Positions 33,095 through 43,631 of a stretch of DNA of 64,000 nucleotides are shown one piece after another. Numbering within the stretch: the first letter of the stretch is position 1; every line of letters begins with the position of its first letter. The position numbers and the translations under genes are program-made. Origin of the DNA: Coptis chinensis (Eukaryota > Streptophyta > Magnoliopsida > Ranunculales > Ranunculaceae). A model generated the notes under the pieces. The model saw nothing but the letters and a program-made list of their open reading frames with translations. It did no database searches and had not been told where the DNA came from. The stretch spans positions 101,421,001 through 101,485,000 of the forward strand of contig CM027379.1 of the NCBI GenBank assembly GCA_015680905.1, read 5' to 3'.

Positions 33095-34300
33095 GTGGGT
33101 ATAAATATGACTGGTCGTGGGAGAGCAACGACATTTGCTATTCTTGTTCTTCCTGCTGCGGCTGCTTATCTTCCTTCTTGCTTTTGTTTCGCTTTCCTTT
33201 CCCGTTTACTCAGGTACGTTTCTCTTTTCTTCTTTTAGATCATGAAGACGGTTCTCGGCCGCTCTAACGGCTTTCTTTTGTTTTACGTGGTTCAAACTTC
33301 TCTTATGGCTCGGTGCTTTCCGTACGTTAGGGGGGAAGGAAGTTTAAGAGAGAGAGTTCCCCTCTGCTGATGGAGGAGATGGAGTTCCGTCCTCATGTGC
33401 ATGGAGACCGTGGCAAAAGAAAAGCTGTGGCGTCGGGGGTCAAGAAGAGCAAGCGATCCCGAAGATCAGGTCGCTCGACTGGCGGCATTGTATTCAGGTC
33501 GCCTCAGCGGGCATAAGGTACCCATCGGGCTGCTGGTGAGAGTTCGCTCCCTCATGTCGGGGACGTGGGGGAGCGAATTCTACTACGTGGGGAAAACGGG
33601 GAAGAAGCGTGCTGTAAAGCGTTCTGATTGCAGCTTCCACTCAGCACCCATAGTGACTAGTCTTCTGAAGGGGATTGTGTTAGACGGGGACAAAGCTGAG
33701 GTCGAGGATGAAGATATGGAGATGCTGCTGGGAACCATGGACATGGCTAGTTGTTTGGTGAGTGTCTATCCGTCAGCTTTGCTGCTTTGTTTCTTAAGTG
33801 ATTCTGACTATGATTTTGTACTCGTAGTTTCGGGTTTGGGGTGTGATAAGTCAAGAACGCCGCGGCAACGCGTCGATATCGATGTCAACTCCCCGAAGTC
33901 GAAATGGGATGTTCGCGAAATGTGTATGGGGTCGACAAGAGGAAGTTGGATCGCGATGATGGCGGAAGCACCCGTCTTCTTGATGAGAACGCTTAAACCG
34001 GTCAGCCGCAATGGTCGAGCTGCAAATGGAGGTAGCGGAAGTCACTGAGTACGCTAAGCGATGTCAGGGGGTTACTCACAAAGCTCAAAGTGCGTATACC
34101 ACGACCCTACCAAAGAAAGTATGCCAAATTTGGGACGAGAAGTATTGTCGACTAAAAAAGGCGACGGGCTCAAGGGATCGGTATCTTGGCGTTGTTCTCA
34201 TGGTTACGCGAGACACGTTCCATCGACCATCACTGCTCCTCAGGACAAACATGTGGTCGCGGCTCCGTGATGGTGATTTCTCTTCTTTGTCTTGGTAAGA
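33095..34300 (+). pseudogene. Antisense ORF module, diverged copy 2
   Basis: This repeats the second half of copy 1. GKKRAVKRSDCSFHSAPIV corresponds to GKKRYVRRSDCSYKSAPIV of copy 1, and both are followed by a similar leucine/acidic stretch ending CLV at a splice donor. Its intron is 33758-33827. A TATAAATA box lies at about 33101 on the same strand. The 3' parts also correspond (GATTTCCTGAGTATTCTCAGC at about 32729 against GATTTTCTGAGTAAACCCAGC at about 34474). The copies are strongly diverged, so the duplication is old or came by recombination between related elements. Frames are broken. Confidence 0.65.
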
Positions 34301-34699
34301 AACTGGGTTCATTTTGTAGTTATTATGTCTGTTCTTTGCCCCTACGAGGGTTAAACATTAGAGCTGTGTTTTCAAGCTTGCCTGAGCAGTTCGCCTTTGT
34401 TGATACAGAGAACTGGTGTCCACGAAAGTGGCAGTTCGTTAATTTTTCTCCCTTTGTTCACTGGTCCGATCTGGATTTTCTGAGTAAACCCAGCAGATCG
34501 GTGGGTTAGAACTGATTATCTGAAACTGGTCGTGTGGCTTCGTGGTAAATGTATGCTTAATGTTATCTTTTGCTTGACTGCTTGTAGCTATTATTCTGTT
34601 TATGGGGCTTGTTTCTGAGATGTACTCTCGTAAAGCGTTATGTTTGTGAGTATTGCTCGGGAGAGCGATCTGGGAGATGTAAGTGTCCAATTAGTTTAG

Positions 34700-35500
34700 A
34701 CTTAGGGGGTTCATGACCCTACAAATTTCTGAGGGCGTGTTGCTCGTTGAGAGCGTTCTCGCGGAGTTGGTCCTAGGGGTATAGGTCCTCAACTTAGCGA
34801 GACTCGGAAAGGCGATGAGCCTGTAAACTCTTGAGAGCGTATGTAGCCCCTGAGGGCGTTATGCTCTTGAGACCGTTCTTGCGTAGTTGATCCTAGGAGT
34901 ATAGGTCCTCAACTAGCGAGACTCGGAGAGGCGATGAGCCTGTAAGCTCCTGAGAGCATTCTGCTCGCTGAGAGCGTATGTAGCCCCTGAGGGCGTTATG
35001 CTCCTGAGAGCGTTCTCGTGTAGTTGATCCTAGGAGTATAGGTCCTCAACTAGCGAGACTCAGAGAGGCGATGAGCCTGTAAGCTCCTGAGAGCGTTTTG
35101 CTCGCTAAGAGCGTATGTAGCCCCTGAGGGCGTTATGCTCCTGAGAGCATTCTCGCGTAGTTGATCCTAGGAGTATAGGTCCTCAACTAGCGAGACTCGG
35201 AGAGGCGATGAGCCTGTAAGCTCCTGAGAGCGTTCTGCTCGCTGAGAGCGTATGTAGCCCCTGAGGGCGTTATGCTCCTGAGAGCATTCTTGCGTAGTTG
35301 ATCCTAGGAGTATAGGTCCTCAACTAGCGAGACTCGGAGAGGCGATGAGCTTGTAAGCTCCCCGAGAGCTCGCTCGCCACCGGAGGCGTATGTAGCCCCT
35401 GAGGGCGTTATGCTCCGGAGAGCGTTCTCGCGTAGTTGATCCTGGGAGTATAGGTCCTCAACTAGCGAGACTCGGAGAGGCTACTAGAGATGTTGTTGTC
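34700..35500. repeat. 137-bp tandem repeat in the retrotransposon 3' region
   Basis: About six head-to-tail copies containing AGTTGATCCTAGGAGTATAG, TCCTCAACTAGCGAGACTCG and TAGCCCCTGAGGGCGTTATG. Spacing between successive anchor positions is 120, 136, 137, 137 and 137 bp, and the later copies are nearly identical. Shorter GAGAGCGTT motifs recur inside each unit. The array lies between integrase and the antisense ORF. Confidence 0.9.
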
Positions 35501-35783
35501 GCGGGTAATGATGGTGCCATACTACCGCGAGTGGCTTGGCTTGGAGATGAGAGTAAATGCCGTATCTTATAATAACAAACTTAAGTAACCTATACTTGAA
35601 TTTTTAGCAAATGGAAACATGAATTACACAACATAATGATACTAACGATAAAACTTCTTTAACAAGTACGTGTTCCAAGGTTGTGGCAATAACTTCCCCT
35701 CGTGTGTTTTAATCCAGTACGCTCCAATGCCAACGACGCGTTCCACTATGTAAGGGCCTTCCCATGTTAGTGCTAGTTTAGAG

Positions 35784-36640
35784 TCATCTTGAGTTTTTTT
35801 TCAAAACTAGATCCCCAGGTTGAAAAGATCGAGGATGTACTCGTTTGTTGTAGGACCGCTTTAGGATCTGTTGGTAAGATGCTACTCTGATAGCTGCTAG
35901 GTCACGCCGTTCTTCCAGCCAGATCGACCCCGAAGCTAATCGAGTCATTATGCCCCGATTCGACAAGTTCGGATCGAGTTGTCGGATTGTCATTTCGGTG
36001 GGGATGGCGACTACGTGCCATAACATAAGGAGAATGGTGATTCGCTTTGTCTTTGGAGGCGAAGTGCGGTGAGCCCATAGGATGTTCTCGAGCTGGTTTG
36101 GCCATTGGCTTTTGTTATTTTCAATCTTTTTCTTCAAATTCTCTAAAATGGCTTTTTATTGTCGGCCTCACTGTCCATTGCTTTGAGCCGCTCTGGGGGA
36201 GTGGAGAATGCATGAACGATCTTCCACTTGGCTAGGAACTCTCTGACTGTTTTGCCCTTGAACTAGGAACCATTGTCCATCACCAGTGTGTGTGGTAAGC
36301 CAAATCTGGTGATGATATGAGTCCAAATAAGATTCCTGACATGTGACTCTTTGACGTGTGCCAACGGAACTGCTTCGACCCACTTAGTGAAATAATCTGT
36401 GGTAGCCAAGACAAAGCGGAAGCCGGTGCTCTTCTGAGGGATGAATGGTCCCATAATGTCCATGCCCCACATGTGGAACGGCCAAGGGCTCGTGATGATG
36501 TTGATCGGTTTCGCGGTCGGGTGAATGATGTTGTGCCCAAATGTTTGACATTTGATACACTTGAGGACATATATTTTGGCATCGATCTGCATACGGGGCC
36601 AGAAGTATCCTTGGGAGATCACTTTATGGGCCAATGAGCG
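35784..36640 (-). pseudogene. Integrase region of pol
   Basis: Minus-strand blocks include CIKCQTFGHN (half of the HHCC zinc finger), MWGMDIMGPF (first catalytic Asp) and LVMDNGS (second Asp). After a frame change come WAHRTSPPKTK and FQPGDLVLKK, typical of the gypsy integrase C-terminal region. Frame breaks lie near 36140-36270. The element is a relic and the domain is described only to place it. Confidence 0.85.
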
Positions 36641-37190
36641 ACCTCCAACATGGTTTCCACACTCTCCTTCATGAATCTCAGTAAAAATTAACTGACCTTG
36701 TTCTGGACTAATGCATCTCAGATGAGGTCCCTAAGCGGATTTGTGAAATAACCTATCATTTACCAAACAATAGCTACGTGCCTGGTGCGGAACCTTCCGG
36801 CCTTGAATGCGCTCATCCGGGAGTACCGCGTCTTTGGATGTCTTGTATAATAGGCTGCATCCATGTTTGACTCATCTGATATCCAGAGAGTGGGCATAGG
36901 TTGCTGATCTCTAAGACATGGTCCGCTTGGTAAGCTGGTCGGTCGACCACTTCAATGGTCATTGTCTAGGGCACGGATTCGGATTGTCCGAGTGGCGAGT
37001 GCACGCTTAAGCTATCTGGCGTGGCGGTTTCGCCACGCAAAAATGGTGTAATCTTGTAGCTCTGGCGAAAGAAGGAAGTAAATCATTAACAACTTGAAGG
37101 TACTTGGAAAGGTTACCTTCGTGGGTAGTGTACTCTTTTTGCGATCCGGCGAACAACCGGTTCGCGAGTCACTAAAGATTTGGAGCTCCT

Positions 37191-37530
37191 TTACACCGAA
37201 ATGGATTCTTTGAACGTAACCCCATTATTAATGCCTCGTGACTCGCCGTTGTTGGAGGTCGCGAAGTCTATCGCGAACGCTTCTCTACCATAGCTCCTTC
37301 GGGGGGATACTAAAAGCGATTCGACACTATCGCCTCTCCCGGGTTCTTTGGAACCATCTACGTAGGGACGGATCGTTTTATGTTTGCTTTTTATGGTAGC
37401 GACCTCGTTTTCGACTCCCAATTGGGGTCGTCGACTGGAAAATCTGCGAGGAAATTTGCGATGACCTGGCCTTTCTGAGACGTGCGGGGGACGAATTCCA
37501 TGTGGTGCTCGCCCAATTCTTCGGCCCATA
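37191..37530 (-). pseudogene. Second (archaeal-type) RNase H region
   Basis: YVDGSKEPGRGDSV and FAIDFATSNN match the first catalytic block and the F-x-A-TNNEAEY block of the additional RNase H found in Tat-lineage elements. The Glu-containing part is altered (GES), and the frame is broken near 37400. Confidence 0.65.
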
Positions 37531-38785
37531 TCGCCATCCTAGTAGTCTTATTCTCCTTGTGAAGGATCCGCTTCAATGGAAGGTCGCTAAGTACTTTGAT
37601 TGGATGAGCTTGGAAGTAAGGTCTGAATTTTCTTGCCGAGTATAATAAAGCAAGCACTGCTCTTTCAACGTGGGAATAATTCTTCTCGGCTGGCGTGAGC
37701 GTCTTACTTGTGAAGTAGATCGGCTTTTCTGAATTGTTTTCCTCTTTGAAGAGAACCGAACTGATGGCGAAGTCTGATACTGCCAGATAGAGCCCCAGTG
37801 TTTTTCCGTTTGTTGGTTTGGCTAAGACGGGAGGCGTTGTGAGGTATTCCTTGAGAGTGGAGAATGCTTGGTGACATTGATCGTTCCATGAGAACTGCTT
37901 GCCTTTTTTCAAGATCTGTAGGAACGGTCGGCACTTGTCTGACGCTCTCGATATGAATCGGTTGAGTCGGTGACCATGCCCGGCGGTTTTGTATCTGTTT
38001 CTTTGTTTGTGGGTCGGGCATGTCTAAGAACGCCCGAATTTGGTCTGGATTTGCTTCGATATCTCGCTGTGAGACCTGATATCCTAAGAATTTTCCGGAG
38101 GATGCTCCAAAGAGGCATTTCTCTGGGTTTAGCTTCATTCTAGTTCAGCGTAATCTAGAGAACGCTTGCTCAAGGTGGGTGAGGTGGTCGCCTGCTTTTT
38201 TGCTTTTGACGACCATGTCGTCTATGTAGACCTCCATAGTGTCGCCTAACATGTCCTGGAACATGTCAGTTACCAGTCGTTGATAAGTCGCCCCGGCATT
38301 CTTGAGTCCGAACAGGAGAACATTGTAGCAATAAATTCCTTGCTCAGTGATGAATGAGGTCTTCTCCTGATCTTCCTCAGCGAGTGGTATTTGGTTGTAC
38401 CCACTGTATGCATCCATAAATGATAACAGCTCGTGCCCACAAGTCTGGTTGACTAGTCGGTCGATTCTAGGTAGTGGGAAGTTGTCTTTAGGTGTTTCTT
38501 GGTTGATGTTGGTGAAGTCGACGACAGCGGATCGGTATCCGTTCTTCGAATCGCCACGATGTTTGCTACCCAATCTGGGTAATCGACCTTCCGTATGAAA
38601 CCGACTTGCTTGAGTTTATCGACCTCATCGTTCACTGCTTTTTGAAAACGTAATAACAATCTTCTAGGTCGTTGTCGAACTGGTTTGGCACCAGGGTTGA
38701 TGTTTAACCTATGGCATGCAACGCTAGGATCTATACCAGGTACGTCGATATACGACCAAGCGAACCCATCTTTATTCATGGACAA
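37391..38785 (-). pseudogene. Reverse transcriptase and RNase H region of pol
   Basis: The N-terminal RT block (INPGAKPVRQRPRR, KLKQVGFIRKVDYPDW) is followed after a frameshift near 38550 by FPLPRIDRLV, SFMDAYSGYNQIPL, FGLKNAGATYQR and the catalytic YIDDMVVKS. A stop interrupts near 38150. The connection and RNase H follow, with FSWNDQCHQAFSTLK, LYLAVSDFAISSVL and YFTSKTLTPAEKNY. Family and order are clear, but the coding sequence is interrupted several times. Confidence 0.9.
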
Positions 38786-39390
38786 AAAGTTTACAAGATG
38801 AGCTTTAAGTGTGGGGTCGAGGTTAGCCCCGACATAGACGAGTTTAGGGTCGTCTTCGTCCCGTGATTCACTTGTCGCCTTTCTTCTTCGGTCTTTGAGA
38901 CTTGTCGCTTTGAGTGCCCTCTGGAGGATTGCACTTTGTAGATGTTGTGCTAGTCTGGTGAGTGGCTGTAGTAGCTGTAGGAGCTGGAGCGTCTTCTGTG
39001 GTTACAACAACAGAGTCAGAAGTGACCGCGGGCGTGACAACGAAGGTTGGAATGGTTTTTCGCAAAAGAAGATCGTGATATGATATTTGGGGGCGATCTC
39101 TTGGCTCCGTTTACGCGGGATGCTCTTTACTGGGGCGACCTCTAGGATCTGTAATGCGGGGACACCTGCTGCCCTAGTGTAGCTCGGGGTCTGGGCTGGT
39201 AAGAGGAGGTTCTTGTTGGAGCTCCCAGTGTTTTGCTTTGGGACGTTGGTTCTGACCTCGGCCACTAAGTCTTTGGCCATTGTATAGCTGGTGGGCTCGT
39301 TTCTAACGCTGATGGGAGATTCGGTGGTCTTGTTCGCTGCGATGATCTGGTTACAATGATAGGCCTCGAGTTGGTTGCTCCGAAGCTCCA

Positions 39391-40200
39391 TCATTCCTCT
39401 TGGGCGGGAAAATGGATCACCGATGCTGGAAGGAAATCGCCTTTTGCATTGATGGATTCATCGCCGTCCCCTAAAATAGCGTTGTAGGGCGACTTGGTAT
39501 CGAGGACGCTAAAGCGCGTGTTGAAGTTTCGACCTTGTCTTCGGGGAGCCCATCGAGATCGGGAGTATGATGTCTCCCATTGGGTCGGCCCTGGAACCAT
39601 TGAATCCAAAGAGAGGCGCGATCGGGTCTATGAAGACCGATTTTGGGAGGTTCATCTCTTGGATGGTATGGTAGAATAAAATATCGCACGAGCTGCCAGG
39701 ATCTATCAAAACTTGCTTGACGGTCCAGTCGCTGATTTTGACGTGGACCACGAGTGCGTCGTTGTGCGGGAGGCAAACCTTGTTGAGGTCGGCCTCCGAG
39801 AAGGTGATATCTCTTGACCTGTGTCCTGAACTGCGTGGTGCGGGTGCGGCTTGCGAAGAAATGTTGTAAACTTCATGAAGGGCGCCAACGCGCCTTCTCT
39901 TTTCTCTAGATGTGGAAACAGAATCATCTTGAAGTGTGATCATGTGAATGGTTCTGTCGTATTCCCGACCTGTTGACGGTTGGCGACGATCTTGACGAGA
40001 GCGGTCTCGGGGACGTCCTCTGCTGTGAGAGCGACCTTGGGACCTCTGATCGTTACGTCGAGGTGGGGATCTACTTCGTACTCTGCGGGTTATGAGCTTG
40101 TGGTGCAGGTTGTCGTCGGGTATGTTGGTGTATTGCTTGATGTGTCCGGCTTCTATGAGATCCTGCAAGTAATGCTTGAGCCCCCAGCATACATCGGTCT
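39391..40200 (-). pseudogene. Aspartic protease region
   Basis: The active-site block reads VLIDPGSSCDILFYHTI (Asp-Pro-Gly in place of Asp-Thr-Gly, which I recall in other plant gypsy elements). The C-terminal block SPYNAILGDG is in another frame, so the protease is broken at about 39510-39600. An Arg/Ser-rich linker precedes the domain. Confidence 0.8.
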
Positions 40201-41262
40201 CATGGCACCTAGCTCGGTGGAAGGGCAGTAGGGTTGGTCGGGGCGATCTGCCGGTTGTCTGATCTCAGGTCGGTAGTAGGCAGCTCGTTTGATCTTCTCT
40301 AGTATGTAACTAGGAGATCTGGTGAGTACGGCGAATTCTCGGTCATTGCTCGCTTTGAGTTTGGAGGGCTGCCCTTGTTGTCGGGGTCGTTTCTTAGAGG
40401 ATGATGATACATCGTAAACTTCTCCTTCTTCTACTTCTTCTTCATCTTGGTTCTGATTTTTCAAACCTTCTTGTAACTTGATGTACCTGTCAACTCGAGC
40501 GCATTCCGCCAACGTTCGGGCGGTTCTTCTTTCGGGAGCGATCCGGTGGAGTGCCGTGGTCATGCGGCGGGCGTTTGTGAAATCCACCGCGGCGAATGAC
40601 TCTTTGAGGCCACTCTCCATGTCTAATAGTTCGATTTTGAACCGACTTAAGAAGGAGCGGAAGGTTTTCTCCTTGCCGAGTACAAGCTGAAAGAGTGAAT
40701 TGAGATCGCCCTTCTTGCGTCTGTTATGGACGTATTGGCTTGCGAACAGGTCGGTGAGCTGCTCGAAGTTTTTTATCGAGTCGGCCTCGAGGGAGAAGAA
40801 CCAGTCGAGTGGGCCATCTTTTAGACTAGCGGGAAATAGTCTGCAATGAAGGTGGTCGAACTCTGGTGCACTGTAGAGTGTTAGACTTTGAACATACCGA
40901 GCTATATGCTGGCCTGGGCATGTACGAACATCGTACATTGGGAACCGTGGTTGGACGAAATCTTGAGGAGAAATCTTGCAGAGTAGCTCAGCAGCAAATG
41001 GAGATGCGCGGTAGGTTTTTAGCATCTTTTGCACTATCTGGGTGGAGTTTTTCTTTACCGCATTTTTGTCGAGCCTTTGGCTTAGCTCGTTGATCTGTTG
41101 ACTGACGTTGATGACGTTGTCTTCTGCGGTGGCACCTAGTGGGTTATGTGTATCCACTTGTGCACGTAGTGTGACGTTTTCCTGCCTGAGCTGAGCTATT
41201 TGCTCGTTTACCGTCCCTAGTTGTCCTGCTAACATGTGGAGTTGAGCTTCGAGGCTTGCCAT
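40153..41262 (-). CDS. Gag-like protein of the Tat element
   Basis: An open frame of 369 codons from the ATG at 41262. Residues 1-75 are a coiled coil (QLGTVNEQIAQLRQENVTLR). The retrotransposon gag capsid domain follows, with FASQYVHNRRKKGDL and FRSFLSRFKIELLDME. An acidic stretch and a basic tail come next. A zinc-knuckle-like segment continues in another frame after about 40200, so gag is cut off from protease by a one-base shift. It acts as a nucleocapsid shell in family members. It is the only long open frame left in this copy. Confidence 0.85.
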   Translation of the reverse strand: MASLEAQLHMLAGQLGTVNEQIAQLRQENVTLRAQVDTHNPLGATAEDNVINVSQQINELSQRLDKNAVKKNSTQIVQKMLKTYRASPFAAELLCKISPQDFVQPRFPMYDVRTCPGQHIARYVQSLTLYSAPEFDHLHCRLFPASLKDGPLDWFFSLEADSIKNFEQLTDLFASQYVHNRRKKGDLNSLFQLVLGKEKTFRSFLSRFKIELLDMESGLKESFAAVDFTNARRMTTALHRIAPERRTARTLAECARVDRYIKLQEGLKNQNQDEEEVEEGEVYDVSSSSKKRPRQQGQPSKLKASNDREFAVLTRSPSYILEKIKRAAYYRPEIRQPADRPDQPYCPSTELGAMRPMYAGGSSITCRIS

Positions 41263-41330
41263 GCTTCGTGGGCTTGAGAGTTTTGGTTACTGATTTGTTT
41301 GGAAGTGGTTTGGTTTCTCAAGTAATCGAG

Positions 41331-41347
41331 ACCACAGACGACGCCAA
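41331..41347 (-). other. Candidate primer binding site
   Basis: Immediately inside the 5' LTR the minus strand reads TTGGCGTCGTCTGTGG. TGG at this position is the complement of the CCA end of a tRNA primer. I do not assign the tRNA. Confidence 0.65.
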
Positions 41348-41880
41348 TGTAAAGGTGTGTTGTAGCTTTCCCTTACAAATAGTCGATGGGGGACTGGAAA
41401 AGGTTTTTGGATGGACCGAGTTCGTCTTGAGAGCAAACTGCCACGCATCTTACTCTTGGTTTTTGTGGGGGAGAGTAGAATCAGGTCTGGCGTAGTTCAT
41501 AGGAGAGGTATTTATAGATATTGAGAGTATATCCTTGCCCACCACGTGTAAAGGGTATCCCAAACGAGGGGTAGAGATCAGGGTAACATGTGAGAACCTG
41601 CCCTCATAGTAGTGGCTGTAATGATGTGGAGTGTCACCTGCGTATAAGTAGCTTGGGCCGTGACTAGTAGTTGACGGCCAAGATATGTGCAAGTACACCT
41701 TTAGTCATGATTGTTTCTGGAAGGGGTATCTGAGTCACTTTCCTAGCTAGATTCAAGCGGATACCGCGACATGCCCTCAGATCGTTCTATTAGCTCATGG
41801 ATGCGACCTGGATCCATAGGTCGATGTGTCATTTCCACCATATTATGCGCGTGCTGGATAGAGAATATCACTCCCCTACA
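41348..41880 (-). repeat. 5' LTR
   Basis: 533 bp with TG...CA ends, partner of 29269-29797. It is followed by the target duplication GTACT at 41881-41885. Confidence 0.92.
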
Positions 41881-41885
41881 GTACT

Positions 41886-43138
41886 GGATACACAAAGGAG
41901 GAGGTACTCATTTAGAGACTTGGTGCTGAATCAGAAGAGTTGGTTGACTGTTGTTATCTTTGAGTTGGAAGGGTGTCTCTGTTTTGTTTCTTTAGTTTTG
42001 CTGTGTGAGGATCTCACACACAACTTGTAATATTTGTGCTATGCACTTTCTATCAATAAAGCCTACTTATCAATAAAAAATCTGGAAGATGTATCATATT
42101 TGATGTGAATCAGAAAATTAGTGAGGGTGCAGCATAGTCCCATGCGCTAAGTAGCTGAGCACCAATAATCTCTTTGTAGTTTTCGTGAATTTTCTCTCCA
42201 ATTTTACGAAGATTAGTAATAATTCCTCCCTTCCTGGTCATGTTTGGGCGTTTGGCCACATGAAATTCTTGCCTGCGGTTGAATTTAGTTAAGTAAAAGG
42301 TTCAGGCCATTGGAGTATTTGGATGCTTTTTTTGTGGGTAACCATACCACTGCTCCACGTTATAACTAGGATTTCTTTGCTTACAACAAAATAATTTTTT
42401 CTGAAAACTAGCCCTAACATTACATTCACAACAAATAAGTGTGAGTTGATATATATTTATCTAACCAAAGGTTCAACCAAGTTTTCACGGTACTGGAGAA
42501 TGAGACTGGAGGTTAGGAAAGAAATCTCCCTAAGAAACAATTAATGAACTTCGGAAATGGATTCGCCTATCACTCTATCAGTATAAAAACACTCTGTACT
42601 GAAAGGCGACCAACAACATTGAGTGCTTGCCAAATTCCTTTTTCCATTTTGTTGTCCAGAAAGTGGCCATGCTTGGTGCTTTCCGATATATCAATTCATA
42701 AGAAAACTGGCCACAGTCATCAGCCTAGCAAACACCATATTGATTATTCTTATTATAAAAGTGATTTTTTGGGGTGATTCGTGTTTTGAAGAAACTATAG
42801 TTTATGGAAGGCAATTCTTGGGTTAAGTAATTGAGCCATGGAGATCTCTTAAAAAGCCTAATGTTATTGGCATGTTTTCAACCTATTTGCTCATTAGATA
42901 TGGGATTTATAGTACATTAACTAAATTGGAATATTATTAATCTTTTGAAAGTGTTGTTGATTGCAAATCAACATTTATAATAATTACCAAAAAAAACTCA
43001 ACATTTATAATAACTGACATAATGAAAAAAAAATTGTTTATAAACAAAAATCTATTCTACATTGTAATGACGTCACAAAACGAAGTCAAACCCTTCGCAC
43101 GCTTTTACTTGGATTTTTGGTTTTGTTTGATAAACTAA
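41886..43138. other. Intergenic, nothing firm
   Basis: Directly after the retrotransposon there is an ATCAATAAAGCC... polyadenylation-like stretch at about 42050-42080 on the plus strand, possibly the tail of the sequence the element landed in. No gene is recognised. Confidence 0.4.
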
Positions 43139-43470
43139 GGGTCTGTTTGTTAAATTTTAACTAATGGAAAGGAAAGGAAATAAGTGGTCCACTATGGAAA
43201 GGAAAGGAATGGAATGGAATGGAAACAGTTTTAAAATTGTGTCTGTTTGGTAAACTGTGGAAAGGAAAGTAAATTGTGCCTGTTTTTTTTCTTTCCTTTC
43301 CTTTCCCTAAAATGGACTCAAAACCATTTCCATTTTTCTAGTTTTGTTTCCGCACGGAAAGCATCCTTTCCTTTCCATGGGCAAACAAACAACAAAAAAA
43401 CTATGGAAAAGGTGGACCACACCTCTTTTCCTTTCCTTTCCCTAACATTTCCTCCAGCCCAAACAGACCC
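43139..43470. mobile_element. Tourist-like MITE upstream of the bL34m gene
   Basis: It begins GGGTCTGTTTG and ends CAAACAGACCC, with a TAA direct repeat on both sides (43136-43138 and 43471-43473). These are hallmarks of Tourist-type (PIF/Harbinger) MITEs. The interior is rich in GGAAA and TTTCC runs in inverted orientation, so the whole 332 bp can fold back. Confidence 0.88.
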
Positions 43471-43485
43471 TAATTGTGGTATGGA

Positions 43486-43504
43486 CACGTGGCATAACCA
43501 CGTG
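43486..43504. promoter_or_regulatory. Inverted pair of G-boxes
   Basis: CACGTGGCATAACCACGTG is a perfect inverted repeat of two G-box cores (CACGTG), about 130 bp before the bL34m ATG. G-boxes bind bHLH and bZIP factors. Confidence 0.7.
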
Positions 43505-43580
43505 CTCAAAACTAGTAATTATAAAGTCCCAAAGTTAAAAAAGTACAACTACATCTTCTTCACTTATAAAAAAAAAAACA

Positions 43581-43589
43581 TTAGGGTTT
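43581..43589. promoter_or_regulatory. Telo-box
   Basis: TTAGGGTTT, the complement of AAACCCTAA, lies about 45 bp before the ATG. This motif is typical of plant ribosomal-protein and translation-gene promoters, in agreement with the gene that follows. A TTATAAA-like sequence lies just upstream at about 43564. Confidence 0.75.
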
Positions 43590-43631
43590 TAAATCAACAC
43601 AAAAAAAAAAGAGAGCTCTGTTCTAAAAAAA

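Larger units (their letters stand above)
29269..41880 (-). mobile_element. Ty3/gypsy LTR retrotransposon, Tat-like, with antisense ORF
   Basis: A 12.6-kb element bounded by 529- and 533-bp LTRs and a 5-bp GTACT target duplication. Gag and pol lie on the minus strand in the order gag, protease, reverse transcriptase, RNase H, second RNase H, integrase, which is the gypsy order. The second, archaeal-type RNase H and the long 3' region with an opposite-strand ORF place it in the Tat lineage. Several frameshifts and stops interrupt the polyprotein, and the two LTRs differ at many sites, so it is an old, inactive copy. Base composition is visibly more GC-rich than the surroundings. Confidence 0.92.

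Noticed and set aside
34700-35500. Repeat-spacer arrangement in the retrotransposon
   Set aside because: The whole 137-bp unit repeats, with no variable spacers; it is an ordinary tandem array.
38395-41093. Several plus frames of 60-93 codons opposite pol and gag
   Set aside because: Shadows of the minus-strand gag-pol; no motifs and no intron logic, unlike the real antisense ORF at 30300-34300.
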